Shown here piece after piece: positions 53,899 through 63,848 of a stretch of DNA of 64,000 nucleotides. The notes under the pieces were generated by a model. The model searched no databases, was not told the DNA's origin, and worked only from the letters and a program-made list of their open reading frames with translations. The stretch's first letter is position 1, and every line of letters begins with the position of its first letter. Location: assembly GCF_025370875.1 (NCBI RefSeq), contig NZ_JAMXFD010000006.1, forward strand, positions 152,460-216,459. Direction: 5' to 3'. Source of the DNA: Laspinema palackyanum D2c. GTDB lineage: Bacteria > Cyanobacteriota > Cyanobacteriia > Cyanobacteriales > Laspinemataceae. A program made the position numbers and the translations under genes.

Positions 53899-54804
53899 GT
53901 GAGTTACTGTATTAATCCCAACTGCATCCAGCGGGAAAATCCGGATACCGAGAGTCACTGCGGCAACTGCGGTTCTCCCTTGCTGATTTGCGATCGCTAT
54001 CGCATCAAAACCCCCTTGCGAGAACCCAATCCGGCTTATCCCTGCGATATTTATGAAGTCCAAGATTGGGGGGAACAGGAATGGGGAACCCCCAAGGTGA
54101 TGAAAGTCCTTAAATTTACGACTCAACCTGATTTTGTCCGCTTGTTTAAACAAGAAGCACGAGTTTTAATCTGGTTGCGACATCCGAGGATACCCCAGGT
54201 GGAACCGGGGGGATATTTTATCCTCACCCTTGGCGATCGCAAATCCCTCCAGGGGTTCGTCATGGAAAAAAAAGCCGGAAAAACCCTAGAACAACAGATT
54301 GAACAACAGGGTCCTATGGACGAAACCGTCGCGGGCAACTGGTTAGCACAGTTGATGGAGATCCTCCGCACAATTCATCAAGAAGGGGTGGTGCATCGAG
54401 ATATTAAACCCAGCAATCTGATTCTCACACCTGATGGACAATTGCAACTGATTGATTTTGGCAGTGCCGCCGATCGCCACAGTAGAAGTACCCGGGTGGG
54501 AACCTCGGGTTATGCACCCCCGGAACAACTCCTCGGGGATACCCAACCCCAATCGGATTTTTTCGCGATCGCCCGGACTTGTTTATATGCCTTAACCGGG
54601 TTAACCCCCCTCGACTTTCCCCAAACTCCTCAAGGATCTCTCATCTGGCGCAGTCACCTTCGGGATCTCTCTCCCGAGTTAGCACAGTTACTCGATGACT
54701 TGATGGCACCCGACTGGCACAGTCGCCCCCAAACAGCACAAGCTATTTTAACCCGGTTAAAGTCATTCCAGATTCCGGCAACCCGGAGTCATCCCTCGGG
54801 ATAA
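53899..54804 (+). CDS. Serine/threonine protein kinase with N-terminal zinc ribbon
   Basis: 301 aa. A zinc ribbon opens the protein (CINPNC and CGNCG, residues 4-25). The kinase domain then runs to the end, with the ATP-binding lysine in PKVMKVLKF, the catalytic loop VVHRDIKPSNLIL (HRD and N), the metal-binding IDFGSA in place of DFG-x-A, and the substrate-side GTSGYAPPEQL (APE-like). All key residues of an active kinase are present. The glycine-rich loop is weak (REPNPAYPCDIYEV). The start is GTG at 53899, giving the typical VSYC N-terminus. It follows the NB-ARC gene in the same direction. Confidence 0.92.
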   Translation: MSYCINPNCIQRENPDTESHCGNCGSPLLICDRYRIKTPLREPNPAYPCDIYEVQDWGEQEWGTPKVMKVLKFTTQPDFVRLFKQEARVLIWLRHPRIPQVEPGGYFILTLGDRKSLQGFVMEKKAGKTLEQQIEQQGPMDETVAGNWLAQLMEILRTIHQEGVVHRDIKPSNLILTPDGQLQLIDFGSAADRHSRSTRVGTSGYAPPEQLLGDTQPQSDFFAIARTCLYALTGLTPLDFPQTPQGSLIWRSHLRDLSPELAQLLDDLMAPDWHSRPQTAQAILTRLKSFQIPATRSHPSG

Positions 54805-55822
54805 AAGCAATCCCCCCACTCAACATCTCCCTATATAGGAATATAGGAAGTCCTGCATGAGGAATTGGAGAGCAGATTGTACATCAATTTCTGTTTCGGT
54901 ATATTAGACTTCAGGAAAAATTTTAAAAAGCCGATTGGCCTTTTTAAGGGGGGTTGGGCGGATCTATCCGGTATTTTGCAAGAGGTATATTGATAACGAG
55001 GGGCTATCCTGCCGGGATGGTCGGCTTTCATCGGTTTTCAGTTGTTCCGTGAGATGTCATGGAATGGTTTTGTTTGAGTTAGGACTGATACCCAGGGGAG
55101 AATGTAGCTCTCACTGTAGGCGGTATCGTAGATCAATCCTTTCTACTATCTATAAGCGGTGATGAAGTGTCCGTCCTGTTAGTTTGATTCATTATCTTAT
55201 ATGCAGCATTGATGCAATGTTTATTCTTGAGAAGATCCGTCACTTTGATCCCTAAACCCCTGAATTTAACTGTTACCTCTCACGCTTGACTGTTTTATTA
55301 AGGGGGCGATCGCAATCACCGTCCAATGAAAACACCCCGAGGCGCTGCACTGGAGCAACCGGCACTCCAGGCAGATTAATAGCATCTTTGAAGACAGTGT
55401 TAAGCAGCATTTGATACGCTTTGAAAATTTAATCTTGTTTTAAGCAAAACATAAAGTTAGGGTGGTGATATTTGGATGAGCTCCAGAGGAGAAAAAACCA
55501 GTTGTCTCTTTCTACAGCAACTGGCAAATCTGACTCTCATCGGGTCACAAAACCGGGTTTTGGTCCCTGGGTTCTCAAACGGTATTGGCGTTCTAGGCAG
55601 GGGTGTCAAATCCCTTAAACCAACTTGGTCAAATTAGATACCAAAGTTAGGTCAGAATGCAATTTACGGATGAGTCAAATTCGATTTAGGTATCAATGGG
55701 CCGGACCCTACTAGCACATCCAGCCCAAGCGAGGATAAATTGAAAGGGATAAAAGTTAGACTGGAACCCTTGTAACTTTGGCACCCCTTGCACCCCGACT
55801 CATTCAAAACCCACCCATCAAT
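54805..55822. other. 1-kb gene-poor gap
   Basis: No convincing gene. TTAAAAAG/CTTTTTAA around CCGATTGGC (near 54925-54948) forms a short hairpin, and CTGGAG/CTCCAG around a 9-base loop (near 55349-55369) forms another. Open frames of 60-75 codons exist on both strands but have stop-rich surroundings and no recognised features. The composition is more AT-rich than in the genes. It may hold a leader or small RNA for the HEAT gene, but I cannot show one. Confidence 0.5.
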
Positions 55823-57223
55823 ATGCCCCCAACACTCTCTAATCTGTTAGAACAAGCTAACGAAGCCGCAAAACAAGAAGATTGGCAATTGGTGACTCAA
55901 TGTTTGGAAAAACTAGCCACGAGCCCAGGAACTGGTAGAGTCGAATCTCTATCCGTTGCCACGGAGGAACCGAACCGGCGATCGCCACAATTGAATCCCT
56001 CCTCCTTACTCGGTTTGGCGGATCAAGTCTTAGAATACGGTGATTTTCAACAACGATGGGAAGTTGCCAAAGTATTTCCCCGGTTGGGAACAGAGGCGAT
56101 CGCCCCTCTGTTGGAGATTCTGGCTGACTCCGATGCGGAAGTGGAATTACGATGGTTTGCGGGTCGAATTCTCGGGGAGTTTCATACCCCAGATGCGATC
56201 GCTGCCTTGATTGAATTACTCAATAGCCCGGAAGAAGAATTAAACTCAATGGCAGCCAGTGCGTTGGCACAAATGGGCGAACCGGCGATCGCCGCTTTAA
56301 CCCAGCAGTTAGCGGACTCTAATTCCCGTCCTTTAGCGGTGCGCTCCCTCGGGAAAATCCGCAATCCCGAAATTATCGAACCCCTTTTAAGTGTGGTTGG
56401 CGATCGCGATCCCCAAGTACGTTGCGAGGCGATCGCCGCCCTGAATAGCTATGATGACCCGCGCATCCCCCCGGTACTGGTGGAATCCATCCATGATTTC
56501 CATGCCTCGGTCCGTCGGGAAGCCACCATTGGCTTAGGATTATGCGCCATGCGACCCTCCTATAAAAACGATACCCAAGGCATCTACAAGGCGATCGCCT
56601 CAGAAATTGAGGAACTCCTGCGGGAACGTTTGTGGGATTTTAACCCCGGTGTCACCCATCAGGCGGCGATTTCCTTGGGACGGGTGGCAACGCCGAAAGC
56701 CGCAGCCTGCCTCGATGAAATTCTGGATTCCCCAGCGACCCCTATCCCTTTACAAATTAATGCGGTTCGCGCCTTAGCTTGGATGGGAACCCCCGAAGCC
56801 TTGGATTATTTAGAAAAAGCATTAGTCAGCCGCGAACATAAGAGTTCTACTCCCGAGGTAATCGCAGAAATTATCTCCTTACTGGGACGGATCGAAGCGC
56901 CCGAGTTGAAGCCAAAAGCGGCGCAGATGCTGATAGAACTGTTAAACCGCCAGCCAAAAACCGGGGGGAGAGACTCGATGCGCAGGGAACAAGCGATCGC
57001 CTCGGCGTTGGGTTATCTCGGACAAAAAACCAGTATAGAACCCCTGATTCAACTCTTAGCCACCTCTGAGGCGGGGGTTCGGTTTCATGCGATCGCCGCC
57101 CTGAAACAGATTGCGCCGGATCAAGCCTATTTCCAACTGCTGGAACTCTCCCATCAACCCAGTGCCAATCCCTCCCTTAAACAAGGTGTGGCAGTCGCGT
57201 TGGAAGAATGGGTAAAAAGTTAG
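55823..57223 (+). CDS. HEAT-repeat protein
   Basis: About 466 aa made largely of HEAT-type helical repeats (residues about 75-460): TEAIAPLLEILADSDAEVEL, TPDAIAALIELLNSPEEELN, EPAIAALTQQLADSNSRPLA, VVGDRDPQVRCEAIAALNS, and so on for about nine or ten units. This fold also occurs in phycobilin lyases (CpcE-type) and NblB, but the length and the absence of a partner point to a general protein-binding scaffold. A TTG at 55778 would add 15 residues with a Pro-rich start; ATG at 55823 is preferred. Confidence 0.85.
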   Translation: MPPTLSNLLEQANEAAKQEDWQLVTQCLEKLATSPGTGRVESLSVATEEPNRRSPQLNPSSLLGLADQVLEYGDFQQRWEVAKVFPRLGTEAIAPLLEILADSDAEVELRWFAGRILGEFHTPDAIAALIELLNSPEEELNSMAASALAQMGEPAIAALTQQLADSNSRPLAVRSLGKIRNPEIIEPLLSVVGDRDPQVRCEAIAALNSYDDPRIPPVLVESIHDFHASVRREATIGLGLCAMRPSYKNDTQGIYKAIASEIEELLRERLWDFNPGVTHQAAISLGRVATPKAAACLDEILDSPATPIPLQINAVRALAWMGTPEALDYLEKALVSREHKSSTPEVIAEIISLLGRIEAPELKPKAAQMLIELLNRQPKTGGRDSMRREQAIASALGYLGQKTSIEPLIQLLATSEAGVRFHAIAALKQIAPDQAYFQLLELSHQPSANPSLKQGVAVALEEWVKS

Positions 57224-57551
57224 GGAATTTTGACAAGGGGCGATCGGCCTAGGTTTGCCCTTGACCCTTCCTCTGTGGAACCCTCTGGGCAAGGGATTCC
57301 CCGGAGAACAGCCGTCAGCCTTTCCCCCTCTCCAGGGATTTATTCATGTAAGTTTTGCATGAAAGTTCGGGGATTTACGCATAAACCTCAGTTTTTTTGC
57401 AGCGATCGCTACAAAACCCACCGCTTGAGGATGAGATTTGTTGAGAGATTAAGACGCAGTTAACAAACGCGCGAATCCGATCAAACACCGGATCAAGTCG
57501 GATTCGTTGCAGCCAGGGATTCGTTCTTACATTCAGGACTATCTGCAACCC

Positions 57552-59279
57552 ATGATGTCTCAACTCTCGTCAATCTTCATCCTGACTACCCCACTCCTCC
57601 TGGGGCTCAACTTACTGGGCATTCGGGCGGTTGCGGGTGAACCCGTCCCCTTGAATCAGTCCCCTGACCCTGTCAGCGAACCTGTCGCCCAGGAACTCAA
57701 CCCGGATTTATTCGACTCAGAACCCTCGGCGATCGCCCTCCCCTCTCGGGAACTCCCCACGGACGAGGATGCTAACCGTCTGCAACAAATTGACTTCTAT
57801 TCCCAAGCCAATCTGGACCTCGGTCCTTTAGAACAGGTTAACTCGGTTTCCGAACTCGCCGACGTCAGTCCCACCGACTGGGCGTTCCAAGCCCTCCAGA
57901 ACCTCGCCTCCCGCTATGAGTGCCTCTTGGGATATGGCGATGGCACCTATCAGGGCAATCGGGCGATGACCCGATATGAATTTGCCACCAGTTTAAACGC
58001 CTGTCTCGAAGTCATCAATGCTCGCATCAATGAACTCGATTTAAACACGGGCGATCTCGACCTACTCACCCGCTTAACCCAGGACTTTTCTGCGGAACTC
58101 GCCACCCTCCGGGGTCGCGTAGACAACCTCGAACTGCGAACCGTTGAAATCGAAGCCAATCAGTTTTCTCCCACGACAAAACTCGCTGGTGAAGCCGCTT
58201 TCATCCTCGCCGATGCCTTCACCGATGATGCCGACGCTGAAACCGTCTTCAGCAATCGCGTTCGCCTCAACTTCGTTACCAGTTTTACCGGACGAGATAA
58301 CCTCTTCACTCGCCTAGAAATGGGCAATATCGGCAACTCCTTTCAGCCCGTTTTAGGGACCAATGAAGGGCGCTATGCCTTTGATGGTGCGAACAACAAC
58401 ACCGTTACCCTCAACCGTTTGCACTATTTCTTTCCACTCGGCAACCAGTTAAGCGTGCGGATTTTCGCCAATGCTGGAGGTCATCACTTCTATGCCAATA
58501 CCCTCAACCCCTTTTTAGAAGCAGGTGGCGGTGCAACCGGCGCATTCTCCCGCTTCGCTGAACGCAATCCCATTTATCGCTTCACCCTAGGCGGTTCCGG
58601 GTTAGGAGTTAAATTTACCCCCATCAATAATTTAGAAATTAATGCCGGTTACTTAGCCAATGAAGCCAAAACTCCCCTATCAGGCGCGGGTTTATTGGAT
58701 GGCAACTATTCTACCCTCGGCCAGATTGTTTTTGGCAGTCGATTTCAGGTCGGTTTGACCTACGTTCATGCTTATGAAGGGACTTCTGCTCCCCGGTTTG
58801 GTTACGGTGGAACTGGGACAAATTTAGGGAATCTTTCTCCGGCGGCGCTTAATCCCCTCAGTCCCTCCTTGCGCGCAACCCCAGTTGTTAGCAACTCCTA
58901 TAGTGTCAATACTTCCTTGCGAATTACGCCGAATTTAATTGTCGGCGGGTGGATTGCCAAAACCAGTGCGCGACTGATTGGATTGGGAGATGCGGATATT
59001 TGGAATTATGCCGCTACAGTGGTTTTACCGGATTTAGGAACTCCGGGGTCTTTTGCCAGCTTAATTGTCGGTGCTGAACCCCATTTAACCAATTTAGATG
59101 TACCGGGAAATCCGGATTTTTCCAAGGATACTCCCTTTCATATTGAAGGGCTTTACAAGTATCAAATTACTCCGAATATTTCCCTAACTCCCGGCTTAAT
59201 TTGGTTGACAGCTCCCAATCAAAATAACGAAAATAGTGAGGTTTTCATTGGGACATTCCGGACCACATTTACCTTTTAA
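57552..59279 (+). CDS. Iron-uptake porin (SLH-OprB type)
   Basis: About 575 aa. A signal peptide (IFILTTPLLLGLNLLGIRAV) is followed by an S-layer homology domain (residues about 80-150: VSPTDWAFQALQNLASRYEC, YGDGTYQGNRAMTRYEFATS), a coiled coil (LTQDFSAELATLRGRVDNLE), and an outer-membrane beta-barrel of about 390 residues ending in phenylalanine (GTFRTTFTF). This matches the cyanobacterial porins tied to iron and small-solute uptake. A second ATG three bases downstream is equally good. The 328-bp space before it holds no gene. Confidence 0.92.
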   Translation: MMSQLSSIFILTTPLLLGLNLLGIRAVAGEPVPLNQSPDPVSEPVAQELNPDLFDSEPSAIALPSRELPTDEDANRLQQIDFYSQANLDLGPLEQVNSVSELADVSPTDWAFQALQNLASRYECLLGYGDGTYQGNRAMTRYEFATSLNACLEVINARINELDLNTGDLDLLTRLTQDFSAELATLRGRVDNLELRTVEIEANQFSPTTKLAGEAAFILADAFTDDADAETVFSNRVRLNFVTSFTGRDNLFTRLEMGNIGNSFQPVLGTNEGRYAFDGANNNTVTLNRLHYFFPLGNQLSVRIFANAGGHHFYANTLNPFLEAGGGATGAFSRFAERNPIYRFTLGGSGLGVKFTPINNLEINAGYLANEAKTPLSGAGLLDGNYSTLGQIVFGSRFQVGLTYVHAYEGTSAPRFGYGGTGTNLGNLSPAALNPLSPSLRATPVVSNSYSVNTSLRITPNLIVGGWIAKTSARLIGLGDADIWNYAATVVLPDLGTPGSFASLIVGAEPHLTNLDVPGNPDFSKDTPFHIEGLYKYQITPNISLTPGLIWLTAPNQNNENSEVFIGTFRTTFTF

Positions 59280-59285
59280 ATTATT

Positions 59286-59348
59286 CCCATCTTCAAAGGT
59301 AAAAGTTTTCAACATAAAGCCCGTCCGGGCGGGCTGATTGAAGATGGG
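59286..59348 (+). terminator. Terminator-like double stem after the porin
   Basis: Outer stem CCCATCTTCA (59286-59295) with TGAAGATGGG (59339-59348); inner stem AGCCCG (59318-59323) with CGGGCT (59330-59335). It lies seven bases beyond the porin stop. Confidence 0.6.
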
Positions 59349-59641
59349 CGATCCATACCAGATTGAGTAGGTGACTTGTTTGCCGATCAACAGATCACCC
59401 TTCTCTATGCGGTCCTCTCCCCTGACTCCAGGGGAGGGGATTATAGTGGGGTCTCACCCGGAAGAGATTTCACGGGTCACTGCGATCGCCCTGCAGTTGT
59501 CCCGCATTCCCTGCAATTCATCCCCAGCTCAAGGCAAGGATAAAGAAAATTCCTAAAAATCTGGTATCAATTTGTACGAAAAATTTGAGGGTTTTCAGGT
59601 AAGATGAAAAATGCGGAAAAATCTTATTTGTCTCTCTATAT

Positions 59642-60619
59642 ATGCGCCTAGAGCAGTTACAAGCTTTTATGGCAATTGCTGATACGGGTAGTTTCCAACA
59701 AGCGGCCCGTCGATGCGGGGTCACCCAATCTACAATTAGCCGTCAAATTCAGTCTCTGGAAGCAGAACTGGGCTTACAGTTATTTCATCGCAGTGCTCAG
59801 GCCAAATTAACCTTGCCCGGAGAGCGATTTTTCCCCCATGCTCGCAAAATTTGTCAGGAATGGCACACCGCACAAGAAGAACTGAGCAATTTATTAGAAG
59901 GGAAACAGCCGGAACTCTGTGTCGCTGCAATTCACTCGGTTTGTGCTTATTATTTACCGCCTATTTTAAGAAAATTTTGTCGGCAATATCCAGAGGTGCA
60001 GTTACGAGTCACGGCATTAGGCAGCGATCGCGCTTTAAAAGTCCTCAAAGATGGCCTCGTTGATCTGGCGATCGTGATGAATAATCGCCTATTAACCTCT
60101 AATGCAGAAATGGTAGTTGACATTCTCTACAATGAGTCAATTCAAGTGTTAATGGCAGCCACTCATCCCCTGGCTCAATATGACCCCGTACCCTGGCAAG
60201 AATTAGCCCGCTATCCTCAAGTTGTTTTTAAAGATGGCTATGGAATGCAGCGGTTGGTTCAAGATATGTTTGCGAAACATAATTTGACTTTGCGTGCGGT
60301 GTTGGAGTTAAATACTCCCGATGCGTTTCGGGGGGTTGTACAGGAGGGCGACATGGTGGCGCTGTTGCCCGAATCAGCCTTAGTCGAAGCCCGTTGCGAC
60401 CCGAAAGTTGCGATTCGCTCTCTACCGCGAGTGGAACATTTGGATTCTGCTTCCACCCCGTCCTCATTGAACGGAATTTACCCCACCGTGAGCGGGGATT
60501 CTTGTTGGAATCGGCAAGTGGTAATTGTCACGACGAGCGATCGCCTCCAAATTCCCCCGATTCAACATTTTTGGCAACTGGTTCATGACTTTTTGCCGCT
60601 CAAAGTTTCATCGGGTTAA
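59642..60619 (+). CDS. LysR-family transcription regulator
   Basis: 325 aa. The N-terminal winged helix reads LEQLQAFMAIADTGSFQQAA, then VTQSTISRQIQSLEAELG and LFHRSAQAKLTLPGE. The substrate-binding domain spans residues about 90-300 (LCVAAIHSVCAYYLPPILRK, LDLAIV-like VDLAIVMNNR, VQEGDMVALLPESALVEA). LysR proteins normally control a nearby or divergent gene. Here the upstream neighbour is the porin and the downstream one is the TrpD2-like gene, and neither link is proven. The coinducer is unknown. Confidence 0.92.
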   Translation: MRLEQLQAFMAIADTGSFQQAARRCGVTQSTISRQIQSLEAELGLQLFHRSAQAKLTLPGERFFPHARKICQEWHTAQEELSNLLEGKQPELCVAAIHSVCAYYLPPILRKFCRQYPEVQLRVTALGSDRALKVLKDGLVDLAIVMNNRLLTSNAEMVVDILYNESIQVLMAATHPLAQYDPVPWQELARYPQVVFKDGYGMQRLVQDMFAKHNLTLRAVLELNTPDAFRGVVQEGDMVALLPESALVEARCDPKVAIRSLPRVEHLDSASTPSSLNGIYPTVSGDSCWNRQVVIVTTSDRLQIPPIQHFWQLVHDFLPLKVSSG

Positions 60620-60737
60620 TGTCGGCAATTTTAGCTTGTTGTTCTCCGATATTTATGGGTCCTGATTCCTCACCCCCACCCCAAATTCCCCAGTTTTTTC
60701 TTTTTTATTCCCCCTTTATTCACTCCCCCTCTCACTC

Positions 60738-61841
60738 ATGAGCACAGCGTTTAGAGAATTTGTCCAGAAAGTCGGCAGCGGTCCCCACACCAGCCAAAAC
60801 CTCTCCCGTACAGAAGCCGCCGACGCAATGCGGATGATGCTGGTAGGGGAAGCAACCCCGGCCCAAATCGGGGCCTTTTTAATTGCTCACCGCATCAAGC
60901 GTCCGACGGGGGAAGAATTGGCGGGGATGCTGGATGCTTACGACGAAATCGGGCCCAACTTCGGACCGATCGCCGCCTCGTCCCCAGTCATGGTTTGGGG
61001 ATGTCCCTATGATGGGCGATCGCGAACCGCACCTGTCACCATCCTCACTGCAATCCTCCTCGCCAGTTACGGTCAACCTGTACTCCTCCACGGCGGCGAT
61101 CAAATGCCGACGAAGTATGGCATTCCTTTTGTGGAAATTTGGGATGCTTTGGGAGTGAACTGGCGAACCCTCGACCTCCAACAACTCCAGTCCGTCCTAG
61201 AAACCACCGGAATCGGATTCGTCTATCTTCCCAAACAGTTTCCCGAGGCAGCGAGTCTGGTTCCCTACCGGGAGCAATTGGGGAAACGACCGCCAGTCGC
61301 CACCTTAGAACTGATTTGGTCTCCCTATCAGGGCGATCGCCACCTCGTCGCTGGGTTCGTCCATCCCCCCACGGAACTGATGTTTCGCGATGCTTTAAAA
61401 TTACGCGGGGATTCGCGCCTCACCACCGTCAAAGGATTAGAAGGCAGTTGCGATTTACCTCGGGAACGCACCGCCATTATCGGATATAGCAATCCCGCCC
61501 AAACTCCCCCCCCACCGGCGGTTTCCGAGTCGGAGTCTCCCCATGCCGACCCGTTTGAGCGCCTGCTTCTGCATCCTCGGGACTACGGATTTACCCCGGA
61601 AAATGTCCCATTTCAATCCGAAGCATTCCCCGACCAAATGCAAGGAGTCCTGCGGGGTGAACCCAGCGAACTGATGGAGTCTGCTGTCTGGAGTGGGGGA
61701 TTTTACCTTTGGCATTGTGGTGTTTCCGGGGACCTCAGTAGCGGCATTGCTCAAGCCCGTGAAGGGTTTAAAAGCGGTCGAGTTGCTGCTAAACTCCAGG
61801 AAATTACTCAAGCGGTGAGTTCGCGATCGCCCTTGAATTAG
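60738..61841 (+). CDS. TrpD2-like glycosyl transferase (anthranilate phosphoribosyltransferase family)
   Basis: 367 aa, of the TrpD fold. The N-terminal helical part (LSRTEAADAMRMMLVGEATP, AQIGAFLIAHRIKRPTGEEL) is typical. The phosphoribosyl-pyrophosphate motif of true TrpD (GTGGD) is replaced by WGCPYDGRSRTAPV, as in TrpD2/YbiB-type proteins, which bind nucleic acid and are not tryptophan enzymes. The DQMPTKYGIPFVEIWDALGV segment is family-specific. The start is ATG after a pyrimidine-rich stretch with no clear ribosome site. The role in cyanobacteria is not known. Confidence 0.85.
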   Translation: MSTAFREFVQKVGSGPHTSQNLSRTEAADAMRMMLVGEATPAQIGAFLIAHRIKRPTGEELAGMLDAYDEIGPNFGPIAASSPVMVWGCPYDGRSRTAPVTILTAILLASYGQPVLLHGGDQMPTKYGIPFVEIWDALGVNWRTLDLQQLQSVLETTGIGFVYLPKQFPEAASLVPYREQLGKRPPVATLELIWSPYQGDRHLVAGFVHPPTELMFRDALKLRGDSRLTTVKGLEGSCDLPRERTAIIGYSNPAQTPPPPAVSESESPHADPFERLLLHPRDYGFTPENVPFQSEAFPDQMQGVLRGEPSELMESAVWSGGFYLWHCGVSGDLSSGIAQAREGFKSGRVAAKLQEITQAVSSRSPLN

Positions 61842-61910
61842 CCGCTGTCAGTCCAGATCCATAGACCAAAAACCGGCTTTCTAACCCCTGTCCCCAGGCC
61901 CTAACCAACG

Positions 61911-62558
61911 ATGAGCGAATCCATTCCCACCCCTCCCCAACTGGCTGCGTTGGTCCTCGCTGGAGGCCAGAGTTCTCGCATGGGGGAAGATAAAGCCCAA
62001 ATCCTCTGGGAGGGGAAGTCCCTACTCCAGCGGGTCTGTGAAGTGGCCTCTCACTGTACGGATCAAGTTTATTTAATCACGCCTTGGCCGGAACGCTATG
62101 AGTCCATGCTGAGTCCGGAACCTCTCTCGGGAAGGACGGTACAGGCACTGCGAGAAACAGAACACAAACGGGGTCCTTTAGGGGCCGTCTGGGAAGGGCT
62201 GAGTCAGATTGAGGCGGAGTGGGTGTTGTTGTTAGCCTGTGATTTACCGTTATTAGATCCGGCGATCGTCCAACAGTGGGCCTCCCAACTGCCCAATTTA
62301 CCCCCGGAGAGTCTGGCTTTGGTTCCGCAACAGGGAACACTTTGGCATCCGATGTGTGGATTTTACCGGCGATGCGCCGTCGAACCGTTGCAGCAGTTTC
62401 TGGAGGAAGGGGGGCGATCGTTTCAACGGTGGTTACCCCAGATTGGGGCTACTCCCCTGGAGGTAGGGACTCCAGAATTCCGAATGTTAAGAAATTTTAA
62501 TACGCCTGGAGATTTACACGCCCCTAATTCAGAGCATCCTGGGGACTGTAGTCCTTGA
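61911..62558 (+). CDS. mobA: Molybdenum cofactor guanylyltransferase
   Basis: 215 aa, the usual MobA length. It transfers GMP to molybdopterin to make the guanine dinucleotide cofactor. The nucleotide-binding signature is VLAGGQSSRMGEDKAQILWEG, of which LAGGQSSRMGEDKA matches the family consensus LAGGxSxRMGxDKA. EWVLLLACDLPLL holds the metal-binding Asp, and RGPLGAVWEGL the GPL motif. It follows the TrpD2 gene by 69 bp in the same direction and may be co-transcribed. No other molybdenum cofactor gene is in the window. Confidence 0.93.
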   Translation: MSESIPTPPQLAALVLAGGQSSRMGEDKAQILWEGKSLLQRVCEVASHCTDQVYLITPWPERYESMLSPEPLSGRTVQALRETEHKRGPLGAVWEGLSQIEAEWVLLLACDLPLLDPAIVQQWASQLPNLPPESLALVPQQGTLWHPMCGFYRRCAVEPLQQFLEEGGRSFQRWLPQIGATPLEVGTPEFRMLRNFNTPGDLHAPNSEHPGDCSP

Positions 62559-62749
62559 GGGAGCAGCAGGAAGTTCTGGGGGAGAAGCGCCGGGACTCTT
62601 GCTGCAGAAGGCCGGAGAAGGGGTTTATTCCGGTAAAGATTCTCAATGCCATGACCAATGATCCGCCGAATCGGAAGGCGGATCCCCCCTCGGATATAGC
62701 CCGTTAAAATCCAGGAATAATTCTTTGGAAAGATTTTAGAATCGTTGCT

Positions 62750-62783
62750 TATAATTTGTAGAGGAATCTTTACGATTCTCTAC
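62750..62783 (+). promoter_or_regulatory. rpaA promoter -10 box and 5' hairpin
   Basis: TATAAT at 62750-62755 is followed at once by GTAGAG/CTCTAC plus AATC/GATT (62758-62783), a 10-bp hairpin with one bulge that would sit at the very 5' end of the rpaA mRNA. No good -35 box stands at 17 bases (TTTGGA is 20 away). Confidence 0.5.
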
Positions 62784-62832
62784 ATGGTTCTTTATGAACC
62801 GGAATCAACCCAGTCTTTCACAATTTTGAACC

Positions 62833-63567
62833 ATGCCCCGGATACTCGTCATTGACGATGACCCTGCAATCTCAGAATTAGTCGCCGTCAATCTGGAGAT
62901 GGCTGGCTATGAAGTCAGTCAAGCCGAAGATGGCATCAAAGGTCAAGCGCTTGCACTGCAACTGATCCCCGATTTAATCATGCTCGATCTGATGCTGCCT
63001 CGGGTGGATGGATTCACAGTATGTCAACGGCTTCGTCGTGATGAGCGTACTGCCGATATACCCGTCCTGATGCTAACAGCTTTAGGTCAAACCCATGATA
63101 AGGTCGAAGGTTTCAATGCAGGCGCTGATGATTACCTGACTAAACCCTTTGAAGTTGAAGAAATGCTTGCACGGGTGAGAGCCTTGTTGCGACGCACCGA
63201 TCGCATCCCCCAAGCGGCCAAACACGCGGAGATTCTCAACTATGGACCCCTAACCCTCGTCCCGGAACGGTTTGAAGCCATTTGGTTCGATCGCACGGTC
63301 AAGTTAACTCACCTGGAATTTGAACTGTTGCACTGTTTGTTACAACGTCACGGCCAAACGGTCTCTCCCAGTGAAATTCTCAAAGAAGTCTGGGGATATG
63401 ACCCCGATGATGATATCGAAACAATTCGGGTTCATGTTAGACATCTGAGGACGAAACTCGAACCCGACCCTCGACATCCTCGCTACATTAAAACGGTTTA
63501 TGGTGCCGGTTATTGCTTAGAATTACCAAGCACTGCACCGGCTAATGACAACCCACAAGCCGTATAG
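62833..63567 (+). CDS. rpaA: OmpR-type response regulator RpaA
   Basis: 244 aa. The receiver domain has the acidic pocket DDD at residues 8-10, the phosphorylated Asp in [13 protein letters not shown] (about residue 53), and Thr and Lys in MLTALGQ and [12 protein letters not shown]. The winged-helix DNA-binding domain is [20 protein letters not shown] with [13 protein letters not shown]. The sequence closely follows my memory of RpaA, the output regulator of the circadian clock that is phosphorylated by SasA in cyanobacteria, and differs from the shorter-linker RpaB. A single gene with a TATAAT -10 box about 80 bases upstream. Confidence 0.9.
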   Translation: MPRILVIDDDPAISELVAVNLEMAGYEVSQAEDGIKGQALALQLIPDLIMLDLMLPRVDGFTVCQRLRRDERTADIPVLMLTALGQTHDKVEGFNAGADDYLTKPFEVEEMLARVRALLRRTDRIPQAAKHAEILNYGPLTLVPERFEAIWFDRTVKLTHLEFELLHCLLQRHGQTVSPSEILKEVWGYDPDDDIETIRVHVRHLRTKLEPDPRHPRYIKTVYGAGYCLELPSTAPANDNPQAV

Positions 63568-63568
63568 T

Positions 63569-63647
63569 ATCACCCCACAAGGAAGGAAGAACCGGATGGG
63601 GAGTTTCGGCTGTTTAAACTCCCTGAAGTTCTACCCTGTGGGGTGAT
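63569..63647 (+). terminator. rpaA terminator-like nested hairpins
   Basis: ATCACCCCACA (63569-63579) pairs with TGTGGGGTGAT (63637-63647). Inside, GGGAGTTT (63599-63606) pairs with AAACTCCC (63616-63623). The structure starts two bases after the rpaA stop codon. Confidence 0.65.
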
Positions 63648-63693
63648 GCTGCTCTGTGAGCCAGGTCGTTTCATGATTCCCTAGTAAAAACAG

Positions 63694-63733
63694 AAAAACG
63701 CTCCCCCAAACTGCTTAATGTCGCGGGAGAGCG
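63694..63733 (-). terminator. Intrinsic terminator for the gene at the window end
   Basis: On the minus strand CGCTCTCCC pairs with GGGGGAGCG (63699-63733), followed directly by TTTTT (63694-63698). Placed about 115 bases beyond the stop codon of the partial gene, it is a good rho-independent terminator. Confidence 0.7.
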
Positions 63734-63848
63734 CTCTTTCTAACAAGTTCCCAAAAGACTGATCCCAAGGATCAGTTTCCGGAAGACTCCAAACAGAATC
63801 CAACTTTCCCGATTCATCGGCTCTAGCTGGATCCTGTTCTGGGTGGTT

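Noticed and set aside
54831-55162. Two open frames of 66 and 75 codons in the 1-kb gap
   Set aside because: They overlap on opposite strands, have no start signals and show no recognisable features.
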